Assembly (NCBI GenBank): GCA_018257865.1
Contig: JAEUBA010000054.1
Span: 1 to 64,000, forward strand
Source of the DNA: Stereocaulon alpinum
Taxonomy: Eukaryota; Ascomycota; Lecanoromycetes; Lecanorales; Stereocaulaceae
Length of the DNA: 64,000 nt
Direction of reading: 5' to 3'
Part shown: positions 22,792 to 33,804 of the stretch, in pieces
Position numbering within the stretch: the first letter of the stretch is position 1
Layout: each line of letters opens with the position of its first letter
Notes under the pieces: model-generated
What the model was told of the DNA's origin: nothing
Database searches by the model: none
Seen by the model: only the letters and a program-made list of their open reading frames with translations
Translations under genes and position numbers: made by a program

Positions 22792-25700
22792 TTATCCAGT
22801 TGCTTCTAGAGCTGCCGTCAGAGACAGTACCTTGCACTCTCCAATACTTTTGTTATCCCACTTTCTAAACGCGCAAATCATGCCTTCTGGTAAGTTGTCC
22901 ACGGCTTTCCCATTCTCTGGTCCTCCTCTTGAACATATCACAACCGAGCTGGTGGGTACGAAAGGTCGGTCCTCAGCTGAGGCGGCGAGAATGCCGTATT
23001 CCTGGGCGAACACCAATGCAGCACGGAAGGCTGCGGATCTCGTGGACTTGTGCTGAGGCGCGGGAGCGAGGGAGCGAATGGTGAAGATGCTAGAAGGCCG
23101 GTATCAGCAATAACTCCAGCGTTGTCTCGGAAAGGATAGGAAAACGTACATGAAGATCTCAAAAAAGGCGTCGAGGACAAAGACCCCATCTACCACCAAA
23201 TCTGACTGTGCAAACGGCATGATCTCTTTGATCTGCGGCGTTGCTGCTGTGTTTGCCTCGTTCGAAGGCGCGCTACCTCTCCTACCCCACGACATGAAGC
23301 CCGAGCTTGACTTCGGCCGCGACAATTCGACATCAACTGCAAACAGCCTGGTGGTGTATCGCTCGCAGGAAGGCTTCAAATTCCAGTGTTGCATGCTGGT
23401 TGCTTGCGTTGTAGCTGCATCTCGCTTACCTCCAGGAAAAGACTCCCAGAAGCCTCTCGATTCTTTGCCGTCATCCACCTCTTCGATGTCACCTGTAAGA
23501 CCTATATCCATCGCGATAAGCCTTGCGCATCCAAGTTCCTCTGCACCAGAACCACTCCCTTTCCAAAGATAGGTCTTCCCGGACTGGGTCGAGGCGATGT
23601 ATGGGAATCCGCTGCATAGACTTCGTGGAGTGAAATCAATCTCGTCGAAGGCCATCTGATCAACGTGTTGTCGTCCGCAGAGCATGTATGTAGCTGCTGA
23701 GCTTGAAGAAGAAGCAGCTCTGCCACGCCGTATGATGACAATGCCACCAAGAGCCTGAAAGAAGTTGCTCGTCTCTTTGCCCTGTTTGAGAAGGATGAAT
23801 TTGCCATTATTTTCCTTTGCTACTTTCTTAGCAAAAATTTGTGCATCTTCCGCAGACGAAGAGGATACTCCATCACCACACCAAAGATACACTTCCGTCG
23901 TGCGCTGGCCTGAGTGGCTGCCGAAAACGTGGATGCAGAGATAAAGACTATCTTCGAAGAGGACGTGTTCTTGCTGGGAGGGAACAGGAAGGGATTTGCC
24001 ATTGCTCGTTATTTCGAAGATTTGTTTGCGTAGCGTCTTGATCTTCTGTGAGCTTTCGTCTGACGCACGAGAGCTAACAATAGCCTGTGTATCAATGTTG
24101 GCGTTGTTTTTCGAATTCGCAGCCTCCTCAAATATATCGGCAAGGAGCTCGGACGCTTCTGAAGGTTGTGAGATGGTAGATATAGTGGATTGAGCAGTTC
24201 TTGGTGGCTGGGGATTGGTAGGGCCAGCTAGGCCAGCGATTGACGTGGGCTTCTTACTGGGCAAGGGCGGAGACTTTGGTGATTGAACCGCTGGCGACGC
24301 AGGGTTGCGGTTTGATTTTGGCTCAAGCTGTCCGTCCGAAGTCTTGATATCTAAGCCCACAGGCTCTTTCCGTTTGAGACCCGCCTCTTCTATAGCGGCC
24401 TCTTCGTCCTTGCGGGTGGGTAGCTTGACCGGCGACTTGGGTACGCTTGATTGGGTGGGCTTGACTGATTGACCCCACAAAGCTGCAGCACCTCTAACTG
24501 AGAGCAACGGCCTGTCAGACTCTGGAGGTTCGATCTCACGCTTTTGCTTGTCAGAGGCCAATGTAGAATCTGGTAGAGGTGGCTCCCCTGTGTTTAATTG
24601 CTTTGACGGCGTATCCAGAGGAGATTCCGATGTAGAGATGGTCGTACTTGGCATATTATCATTCTTTGGACTTAACACTGGCTTTTGCTTGACAGTGGGG
24701 GAGGTTTTCATGTCGGGTTCCCTAATTGTCGTCTGCGGGACATGTGACGCAGATCCGGCGTTACCCTGAATATTTATGCTTGTTGACGGCTTTCGAGGTG
24801 AGCTTGGCTGAACAACTTTGCGATTGTTGTTGGTTATATTCGACAATGGTCTAGATGTACGAGGACTAGAAGCAGGGGACCGAGGTACTGAAATATCGGG
24901 GGTAGCCACAGGTTCGTTCTCAGTAGTGAATTGTTCTGGCTTTTGCGGCGGCGCGGACGATCGGCTTTCTTTCACTCCAGCTTTGATATCGGCGGTAGGA
25001 AGGCGTCTCTTCGGCCCTTTAGCTCTTGCTTTGGTAGCGTGTGTCAACTGTGGTCCGGTCGAAGATGGCTCGTCGTTGATGGAAGTCGACACAGACTTCT
25101 CAGGCTGGATATCTGACGATGGGCCGGTAGTAGACTTGCCTGCGATTGGCGAGGGTCCCTTCTGGAGGATTCCAGCCAGAGAAGAGGCAAAGGTCCCGCC
25201 TAATGGACTCTTCGCTCTAGGCTCGGTCTGTGGTGCTGCAGATGGCCCGCTCTGAGTTTCAGGCGGCGCAGGCTTCGGCTTGTCTCGAAGATGTTGTAGC
25301 TTGGCAAGTGCTTCAGGCTTTGTCACTTCTTTCTCTCCTTCGGTACTTTCGTTACTCAGAATACTTTCAGATCTCGTCAGCCCTTTCTTTTTAGCAATGG
25401 CCTCCGGTATGGTCTGATCCGGAGACTTCGAGGAAGCACTCGTTATCCTCGTGGAAGCTGAAGGAGCAACCATCCCTTGCTTCTTTTGCAGGATGCTTTC
25501 TTTGAACTCGTCCTTACGTTCAGTCTTCTTGGGTCCTCCGGTCTGAGCAAGTCCAGCTTTACCACGCATGATGTTGTCCTTGAGCTCGTCCGGAGCTTTG
25601 TAATTCTGGGTTTGTGTTCGCTTGAGCTTTCCGAATACGTTCTTGAATTCGGGTTCGTCCTTACTAGCACCTTCATCAACTGGCCGGGGTTTGAGGGACG

Positions 25701-27849
25701 ACTTAAAATCCTTCTTCGGGGGCGTTTCTGGCTTTGATATCATGATTGTGGGTGATATTGTGCGCGAGCCAGTTTCGGAGCTCTCCCTCTTCGCTGAAGG
25801 CGATGATTGCTGTTTCTCCTTGCCTAAAGCAGCCTCTTTGATCTCGGACGGGCCCATCTTGTTGCTCGATGGTTTCGGTGATCTCGCATGTAATGGAGAT
25901 GAAATTCCGGATCCAACCTTCTTCTCCGCGACCTCTGGCGTGCCTTCATCACCACCAAGATCATCAGAGCTTCCGCTTCGAGGCTTCACCGCTACCCCCG
26001 CGCTAAAGCCACTTGGAAGCCCGCTTATGCTCGGCGGCTTATAGCCAGCACCTGGTGGGGGTGAGCGTACTAACCCACCAATGGTCACTTCTTTGAAGTT
26101 GGTCCCTTTTGAAAGATCAACGCTTCCCCGCTGCTGCTTGGCTCGAGCAATGTCGGCCATCCATGCTGGTTGCTGAGGTGCAGGCATTCTAACCTTCGGT
26201 GAATCAGGCTTGTTGATAGCGTTCTCTAACCAGCTTGATTTGGATGGACTCCATCTTTTACTAGGGCTGGCTGGCGGACTCATCGTTGTCTCTGCTGCCA
26301 GGGGAGGCGGTGATTTTGATTCCCGAGTTGGCATCCCAAATTTGTCGTTTGACGCAGACTCGAAATGATTGCTTGCTACTGATGTGGAAGTGCCTGGCTT
26401 ATTGTTCTCAATCTGACCCTGAGTGGCTGTAGCGTTACTATGACTTGAGCCAGGCCGTGAATTCACTGCAGGCGAAGTTTCGCGGCTGATGCTATTGGGT
26501 CTTGACTCCGTAAGTGGAGTGATACCGCCCCTCGGGTACTTTGAGATTCCATAGCCGCTTGTATTGGAAGCAACCGAGTTCCCCCGACTCAATTGAGGTC
26601 CCGCCTGCGCGCTCCACCGCTTGTTGACGCTGTCGGAGCGCTTCATCATTGCACTTTGTACAAAGCCTCCGAGCCCTTTAGTTGGGGACGCAGGTCGATC
26701 CATGCGCTCTGGAGAAATGCGTCCTTGTGAAGGTGACATTGCGAGCGTCCGACCAATGGAGGAAATGTCGCCGTCAGAGGACGAAAGTGTATCGGATAAT
26801 GGAGGCTCAAACTTTTGACTAGCCATAGTCGGCAACGGCGACCGTATACCGCCAGTCGATGATATAGAAGCTGAGTTTGAAAGGTTTTGGCTTTGTCGAG
26901 ACAGTCCCCGTATGGAGCCTCCCATTGAAGGCGAACTCGAGCTTACGCTGTCTGGCGGTGGGCTTGAACGAGTCTCAGATTCAGCGGTGCTTTCCCGTGA
27001 CATCCCTGGTAGACGCAGGCTTCCGGTCACAGAAGCTGTATCTGATGTATCGTCCTTATTCCTCCGGAATGCTGCCGACCCCGAGCCTCTGTCGTGAGTC
27101 TGCTTAAACCATGTAGGATCCTTCGCCCCCAATGATTGCGCGATCTGAGCCCTCGACATGCTACTGTCATTTATCGAAACCGGTGCTTTACTTTCCCGTA
27201 CGGGTCTCGCAGCGTTATGTTCTGAAGCTAGCACAGACAACGGTCGAGTCCGCGCCCCTGTAGTTTCACGCGAGGATGGGCGCTGTTGCCATGAAAGTGT
27301 GCCAGCACGAGAAGGGGCGATTGCCGCGCTGGGAGAGATAGACGAGAGCGTCTGCGGCTTTGAAGTTGCCTGCGGAGTCTCTCGAGATGCTGCGCTGGCC
27401 TCTCGGGCACTTGTGATGGGTGGGGCGCCACTGGCCTTGAGAGGCGCATAGCCTACGCCTGAGCTGCCAAAAGACGGTGGTTGGCAATTTGGAGTCTTCG
27501 AGAAGTCATCTCGCATGGACATATTGTTATTCGAGCGGACTGAGCCCGGTGTACCGGCATTGGAGGAGGTGTCTTTGGTAGGTGACAGTGACCGTGCGCG
27601 CTCTGTGATTGCAAATTCGGTCAGCTCAACACATCCTCATCACCCCGCGACGGAGGTTCCATAAGCTCTGCGAAATGAGTACTGACCGGCCCTCCGGGCT
27701 TGTCTCTCTTTCCGCCCCTGTATAATCTCCTCCTCCAATTTTCTCGTCCGCTCCTCATCTTCTTTATCCCGTTGATCCCCAAGCTCCCTAATGCGTAACA
27801 GGAAATCATTGACGTCCTCGGAGCCATCGTCTACGGTAGTTCCTGGCAT
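22792..27849 (-). CDS. Gelsolin-repeat protein with long disordered N-terminus (DUF4045 type)
   Basis: Three exons: 27849-27687, 27602-23150 and 23089-22792, giving 1637 codons. The introns of 84 and 60 bp have GTCAGT/CACAG and GTACGT/TCTAG borders and keep frame. Residues 1-55 are a charged helix (start MPGTTVDDGSEDVND). About 60-1180 is Ser/Pro/Lys-rich and disordered, as in fungal DUF4045 proteins. About 1190-1637 contains gelsolin-type repeats, seen as VYLWCGDG, KFILLKQGKETSNFF, KTYLWKGSGSG, a WESFPGGK segment, and a final VFVLDAFFEIF block completed across the last intron to FAQEYGILAAS. Gelsolin domains bind and sever or cap actin; in fungi this architecture is conserved but its exact role is not settled. 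It is likely cytosolic and actin-associated. Confidence 0.85.
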
Positions 27850-28263
27850 GATATACGCCGAGGTGTGTGAGGTTCGGGATCAATGACTTTAGTTGGTTGT
27901 AAGGTTCTATTTACGGGTGCAGCTGCACTTTCAGCCCGAAGTCAGACGAAGCTCTGCGGTAGGGACGGTGGAAGGAACGAAAAGCAAGGACCAAAAGGCT
28001 GCCAACGCCAATGGGATCGGAAGGTCCCTCATGGACTACCTAGACATAAGAATCGTTGAATGCAAAAGAATTACTACAGTATCAACGCTGCTTTGAGACG
28101 CGGTCTACTAGCAGGCCGGTTTGTTGTGACCCGCAGCTGCTTAGAGTTTCTTCTCTGGGCGCTGCCCCACCAAACGCGAGCCTATCAGCTTTAGAGAGCT
28201 CTGCGCGCGTTGCCGGGTCTCAAGCCTGCCCATCACCCCAGTACGAAAGACCCAAAGTGACCT
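27850..28263. other. Intergenic between gelsolin-repeat gene start and ARL2 gene end
   Basis: About 410 bp must hold the promoter of the gelsolin-repeat gene and the terminator of ARL2, since both are on the - strand. No recognisable motif or additional gene is seen. Confidence 0.6.
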
Positions 28264-29084
28264 TCAGTACAAGAACAGCCTGTCTTTTGCATCTTGTACC
28301 ACCCAGCCCAGTCCCTCTTTCAATTGCAGTCCTGTGATCGCGCTACAACCGAGTATGATCCACTTGTGCGTTTTGATGTCGTCAAGCCGTAATGCCTAAA
28401 GCATGCCATTTTGTTATTTGTGTTAACCATGTAGTACAATCTGAAAGATTCCATACCTCTTGGATCTCCGCATCTGTCATGCAACCTCCCACATCCTTCT
28501 TGTTGGCGAAGACAAGAAGACTGGCTCCCATGAGTCGCTGGGCTCTAATTAGCGGACATGAGTAGCCCATTGAGCGCAATCACTGACCTCTTCCACCAGC
28601 AGGGATGCAAGCTCCCGCCCACAGTCCTCGATGCGTAGCCGGTCCGTTGCATCCACTACCCAAATCAAGGCATCCGTCTTCTCGAAGTAGTTGCGCCAGT
28701 ACGACCTCAATGTCTTCTGGCCACCTACGTCCCCTTCGTAAGAGCAAGTATTAGGTTTTGAAACTTCCGAGGAAACACCACAATTCTCACATACAGATAT
28801 TGAGCCGGTAGCTTCACTTGAGGTCAATGCAGGCTTCTTGGTTTCAGGATTCCTATCCACTTACCCTTCGTAATCAATGGTCTTGATGATAAAACCTAAT
28901 GTCGGACTGACAGTATTTACGTCTTCGTTCATCAGCTTCTTGACTATCGTGGTTTTGCCGGCATTGTCAAGACCCCTGCTACCATATCAGCGAAACTCAT
29001 CCACTTTTCAGATAGATTGTCTTACAGCATCAGAATTCTCATCTCTTTGTCTTTCAACCGAGCCTTACGCAGAACCGAGAGCAT
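28264..29084 (-). CDS. ADP-ribosylation factor-like GTPase 2 (ARL2/Cin4/Alp41)
   Basis: Six exons: 29084-29026, 28975-28865, 28811-28795, 28733-28588, 28537-28457 and 28395-28264, total 182 codons (human ARL2 is 184 residues). G-box motifs are intact: GLDNAGKTT (P-loop), SPTLGF (switch I), DVGGQ (switch II), FANKKD and GCSAITG. The third exon is only 17 nt and supplies YRLNI and the first base of the next Trp codon. ARL2 acts with tubulin cofactor D in beta-tubulin folding and microtubule assembly. The N-terminus MLSVLRK lacks the Gly2 needed for myristoylation. It lies head-to-head with the GNAT gene, 250 bp apart. No frame is open across all exons without the splices, so the model rests on family conservation. 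Confidence 0.92.
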
Positions 29085-29334
29085 CTTTGCTTTGCCTGAC
29101 ACGTTTCTGGTGGTTGGTGGCGGGAAGAGTTTAGAGGTTGAAGGTGGCGGTAGAAAGTTCGTCTATAATCCCGGTCAACACCACATTCACAAGACTCGAT
29201 TTGCAATTTCAACCTGACTTTCGCCTTCCTAACATCCGTATTGAAAGCACAGACCCATTTGGGAAGAGTCAAGAATATCAGGAAGTTGCGACAGGCAAGA
29301 TTGGCAGCCTTGCAAGGGCTCATTGTTCAATGAT
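29085..29334. promoter_or_regulatory. Divergent promoter region between ARL2 and the GNAT-domain gene
   Basis: The 250 bp between two opposed start codons must contain both promoters and 5' leaders. No specific factor site is claimed. The assignment rests on gene orientation only. Confidence 0.55.
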
Positions 29335-32300
29335 ATGCCTGGTTTTACAGACAAGCCGACTTTGAAGATCCAGGAATGCACTGATGCGGCTTCTGAAAGC
29401 CTGCCAAAGTCGACAGTAAGGAAACGCCATCGGCATCCTGACACCAAAAGAAATTGGATCGTCCGAACGCTTGCTACAAAGCCAAAATTGACTCAAGGAT
29501 CCGTGGATACACTGAAAACTCTCAAGAAGGACATGAATATTCCAGAAGCGTCAAGCAGCATCACAAGTGCTGATCCTAAGCTACCACACGTTGATACCCC
29601 CAAACATGCTCCGAAACCGAAGGAGATCAAGAGGTACAATGTCAGAGAGAGACTCAGAAGCAGAAAGGACGGCCTTGAGAAGCTAAAAGGGGTGTCATCA
29701 CCAACGAGTCTCGCCAATATGAAGGATGCGCGTCATGTCCGGGAGATTGACATAGACCAACAGTCCAAGGTCCTATCAACAATTGACGAGCACTTTGCGG
29801 CAATGCAACCAAGACGCCTGGATACACAAGAAGAACGAACGCCTGGAAGTCAAGCGATTTGCGAAGAGCAAGCGAGAAATGTTCGTGACCTTACCCTAAT
29901 CACATCCCCAATGCAAGTCCTACCGCTAGCGGATGGTGTGTCCTCAGCCGCGAATCGCCAACGTTCTACACCCAAGAAGGGAAAGCCTTTGCTTGCTCAC
30001 AAGAGTCAGATCGTCAGTAAGACTCAGTGGCAGAAATCAATGGCAAAACGCCGGGAGAACGTCAGTGAATGTAAGGATGTCTTGGCATTCGGTTCTGATT
30101 CCGTCGACTCAGCTGGACAACAACAATCTCATTTGCCTTCCGTGGACAGTCACGAAAATTCATCCGCACATCCTCCAACATCGTTTCTTCATTCTGATAA
30201 CACATCTGTGCTTTCTGGTAGAGACCAACACGACGCCAGTATGAGTACGAAGGGGAGCAGTGGACGAGGTACTATGATTTCCAAAACAACCACCTGGATC
30301 AGAAGACCGCGTACTGACTACTACTTAAGGTAGAAGCTCTGGGAGACTTTCAAGTAGCCAGGTGCCGCCTGATGGTACCGGCTTGACCTTCCGTGTCTCG
30401 CCAACTCCAAGTGCGGCCAGCAGTCGGCGTACTCGTGGCTTTCAGCCAAGTGAGGTAAACAAAGGCAAGCAAGATACCAAGCGAGATCAGGGACCACCAG
30501 CCAAGGTCCCAATTACAGAAACCCCCACTCATACTGAAGTATCCACGAATCTGCAAACGTCCAAGAATATAGATTCTCTTAACAAGTCGACGGCTGGGAA
30601 AGCTTGTACGGCTCCTGATGATTCTATCTCTCACCTCGAAGCACAATCGCACAAAGACTCTACTTCTCACTCTCAAGTCCAACTTCACAAGGGTACTACT
30701 TCTCACCCTCAAGCTCAACTTCACAACGACGAATCTATCAAGTACAAGTCTTATACTCCAGCCCAGTTGGCCACGAGGGAGATGTCTCATTCTGAACACG
30801 ATGCCGTCGATACTGGGACAGCCTTCAAATCTAATGTAAGCGAAGGTTCGTCAGTGCAATTTGTCACCTATGATCGTCAACCATCTTGCTGGTCCAAGGC
30901 AGCTCCTACCCTAGCCACAACTCTTGGCTGGGACAACGGTACCACTGACCTCAATACCCCTTCTTGGGTGCTCAGAGACGCTCAATTAGCCGAACTTCCC
31001 AACGCTCCAAAGCGAGCCAATTTAGCAAATCTACCAGAGTATAGATTTCCGGGCTCTGGGAAAAAGAAGCCAGCTACCCAAAAGACCGAGACACCCGCCA
31101 GCTCCTCTGATAGGCAAGTAGCTAGCAAAGGCAGAAGCGGAGCACCGCCAGTACTCCCGCAGGTGACAGAATCTCTATTGGAGTGGGGTGCAAATCAAAT
31201 GCAGAGTTTCCCCCTGCTCCAGGCCAAACCTCAAGCTCAGGTCTCATCAAAGACACAGGCGGCTGAGGCTAAAACTAACAAGGCCTTCGAACAAGCTCTC
31301 CTAGAGCATCGAGCCGTGGAGCCAGTCGTGCGAACCAAGTACGAGAGCAAAAATCCTCTACCACATCTCCAAGCTCCCGATAGCCCTCTCAGGCCCACTA
31401 CGAAAGCTGATACAAACCTTGTTCAGGAGGCGGCGAAGGCTCCTCCTCATCTACGCATATCAGCCATTCCCTCGAGCTCAGACGTTCAAACTAAGACTAT
31501 TAAAGATGTTCTTGTAAGTAAGCCGACAATTCCGGCCATGCAGGATTACGCCTTGCTCCCTCACCAACGTCTAGACACCGGCAAGTCAGGTCCAATTACA
31601 GTGTCAGCATCTCACCAAGGAGCCAGTGGCGATCAGCCCGCAATGAATGTTGCTGAAAAGGTCGTTGCGGTCTTACCCGTGCCTGAAGAGAAGGTTTATG
31701 TCGCTGTGCAGGCAAAACTATCGGACGAGGAAGCTCAGCCAACGAAACCCGAGAGCTATGAAGTCACCAAACCCTTGATAAACAAAGAGATCTTTGTTCC
31801 ACCACACTTGAGAGGCAAATACTCCGCTTCCACTCCTGCAGCCGAGGTGAGGATGTCAACTACAGAGGCGAAGCCAATAGTGGATTACTCCACGGGACCG
31901 AAACCTATCACGACAAACGTGTCACACAACAATGCCCTTAAAGATGTCACTCAATTACGACAAAATGGCAAGGAAGGCGTGTCTTCCAATGGAGGTACAT
32001 TCGCACGCGATTCGGAGTCTACTGTGAAAGCAGGAAAGAAGCCTGCGACGAACGGCTCTCCCTTTAACCATGAGTCTGGCCTAGTTGGTTGGGATGGTAA
32101 GATGGTAGCCCCACCCAATGGCGACGACTGGGACTATCGTCAGCGTTATGATCCCGGTGGTTGGGAGCGTTTCTCGGTCATCGAAGCCTGGCGTGAAGAC
32201 CAGGCAAAAGATCCTGGAGCGAAATCCCTAAGACTTGATACCAACAGTCCAAATTTCCAGACAGGAAGTGGGCTTGCAGGCGGGATGCAGACTTTCATGA

Positions 32301-33148
32301 GTCCTATCGATGAGGTGCATCATGAGATCATTCCCAATGACGATGACTTTACGCAGGCACGCCGAGAACAGAATGCGGCCGCTGCTGTTGAGGCGATGAA
32401 AGCGAAGTCGTCGGCAGATAGCACATCACCCAAGTCTGGGAAGGACAAAGTGCGTACGAGGAAGGAGCAGATGACGTTTCTGAAAGAGCGAGACAGCAGT
32501 GGTGTGGACATTCCAAACCAATACGCGCCTAAAGCGAATATCTACCTTCGTCCGGCAGAGCATAAGGACATGCAACAATGTGCCGATATCTACAACTACT
32601 ATGTGCAAGAGACAGATTCTGCACCTGAGTTCAAGCCTGTGGACGAGCTTCACTGGCGTGATCGCCTACAAGAAGCGCACGACGAGGGCAACCCATTCAT
32701 CGTGGCTATTCACATGGGCCAGAAGCGTGAAAACAATGTCCAGAATATCCGTCGGAAGAAGCGGGAAACCGTCGTAGGCTTCGCTGCGGCAACAGATTAT
32801 GGATTACAGCGGACTTGCTACCGCTTTACCAAGGAAATGGATCTCTGGGTCCACAAGGACCATGTACGTCAAGGCATTGGTAGAACGATGCTTGACCGAA
32901 TGCTCGCTGCATTGGATCCTGGATACAATCTCCTCGAATGCGTACCTTTCCTAGGCGACTATGCTCTTGACCGCTGGGTCGGTGGCGGCCACTGCATAAC
33001 GAAGGCCATTGTCATCAACATCCTTCATTCTGATGCAGAGAAAGCCGATGTCGAATGGAAGAAAAAGTGGTTGTCTGGCGACCGGATTAACTTCCAGCAT
33101 ACTGGGTCTCTTCCCAGGATTGGTCACAATAACGATAAGAAGCCGTGA
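29335..33148 (+). CDS. Large disordered protein with C-terminal GNAT acyltransferase domain
   Basis: Two exons, 29335-30268 and 30330-33148, joined by a 61-bp intron (GAG|gtacta, branch-like ACTGAC, cttaag|G) into 1251 codons. The ATG at 29335 is the first in frame. Residues 1 to about 1000 are Ser/Thr/Pro/Lys-rich. A conserved linker begins near GWDGKMVAPPNGDDWDYRQ. The C-terminal 200 residues (from ANIYLRPAEHKDM) form a GNAT fold with acetyl-CoA loop-like VHKDHVRQGIGRTMLDRML. It resembles fungal acyl-CoA N-acyltransferases of the phosphinothricin acetyltransferase type; the substrate is unknown. APPHLR and VPPHLR motifs occur near residues 680 and 800. An alternative CC|GTGAGT donor at the stop could extend it by about 15 codons after a 58-bp intron. 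Confidence 0.8.
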
Positions 33149-33804
33149 GTTTCCTTCCTTCTTCTACTGAAACCACCATAATGACTTCAAGACACTAGGG
33201 TCAACATATGCCAAATGTTGCTAGAGACTATGTCTACGGTCTAGCCTTACACCACCACAAACCCGAACAATCTACAGCTACTACCAAAATGAGTATGAAA
33301 CGGAGAGCATGTGTGTATGGAAATGATAACTTGAGGATGTGAATGATCTGGATATGATTCCTCTCTACTGAGGGACTTGCACCCGGCGGTGTATGATAAA
33401 TGGGTGGGCGACAATACTATCCTTTGCAGGACATCCTTGGCAGCCAGTCGGCTGCAGCATTGACGAGCTCCGAGACCTTCCTACGGCAGCTAGATGCCAA
33501 ACACTGGAGGTCTCACCTTGGCAGTTGCTCCTTGGGTTATGCTCGCCATGGTCACAGATGCTCCTCTCTTTTTCTTTTACTTTCGTAGATCAACATGAAA
33601 TATCAAAAATTCACTCTAATCTGCTCTGACCAAAGTAGACTTTACAATGTAAGTAGAAATCAATCTATTCAGACCCGGTAATGCAGGCATTCCATTTTGG
33701 AGAAGTCCGGTAAAAGGTGTGTCGGTTAAACCTCGGCGCTCTGTCACATTGAATATCAAAAAAGTTCAATCTCGAGGATCTGAAAGTTTGTGGCTAATCT
33801 GGTT
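33149..33804. other. Intergenic between GNAT gene and DRS1
   Basis: About 650 bp holds the 3' region of the GNAT gene and the promoter and leader of DRS1, both on the + strand. Small ORFs near 33,400-33,630 show no family resemblance. Confidence 0.6.
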
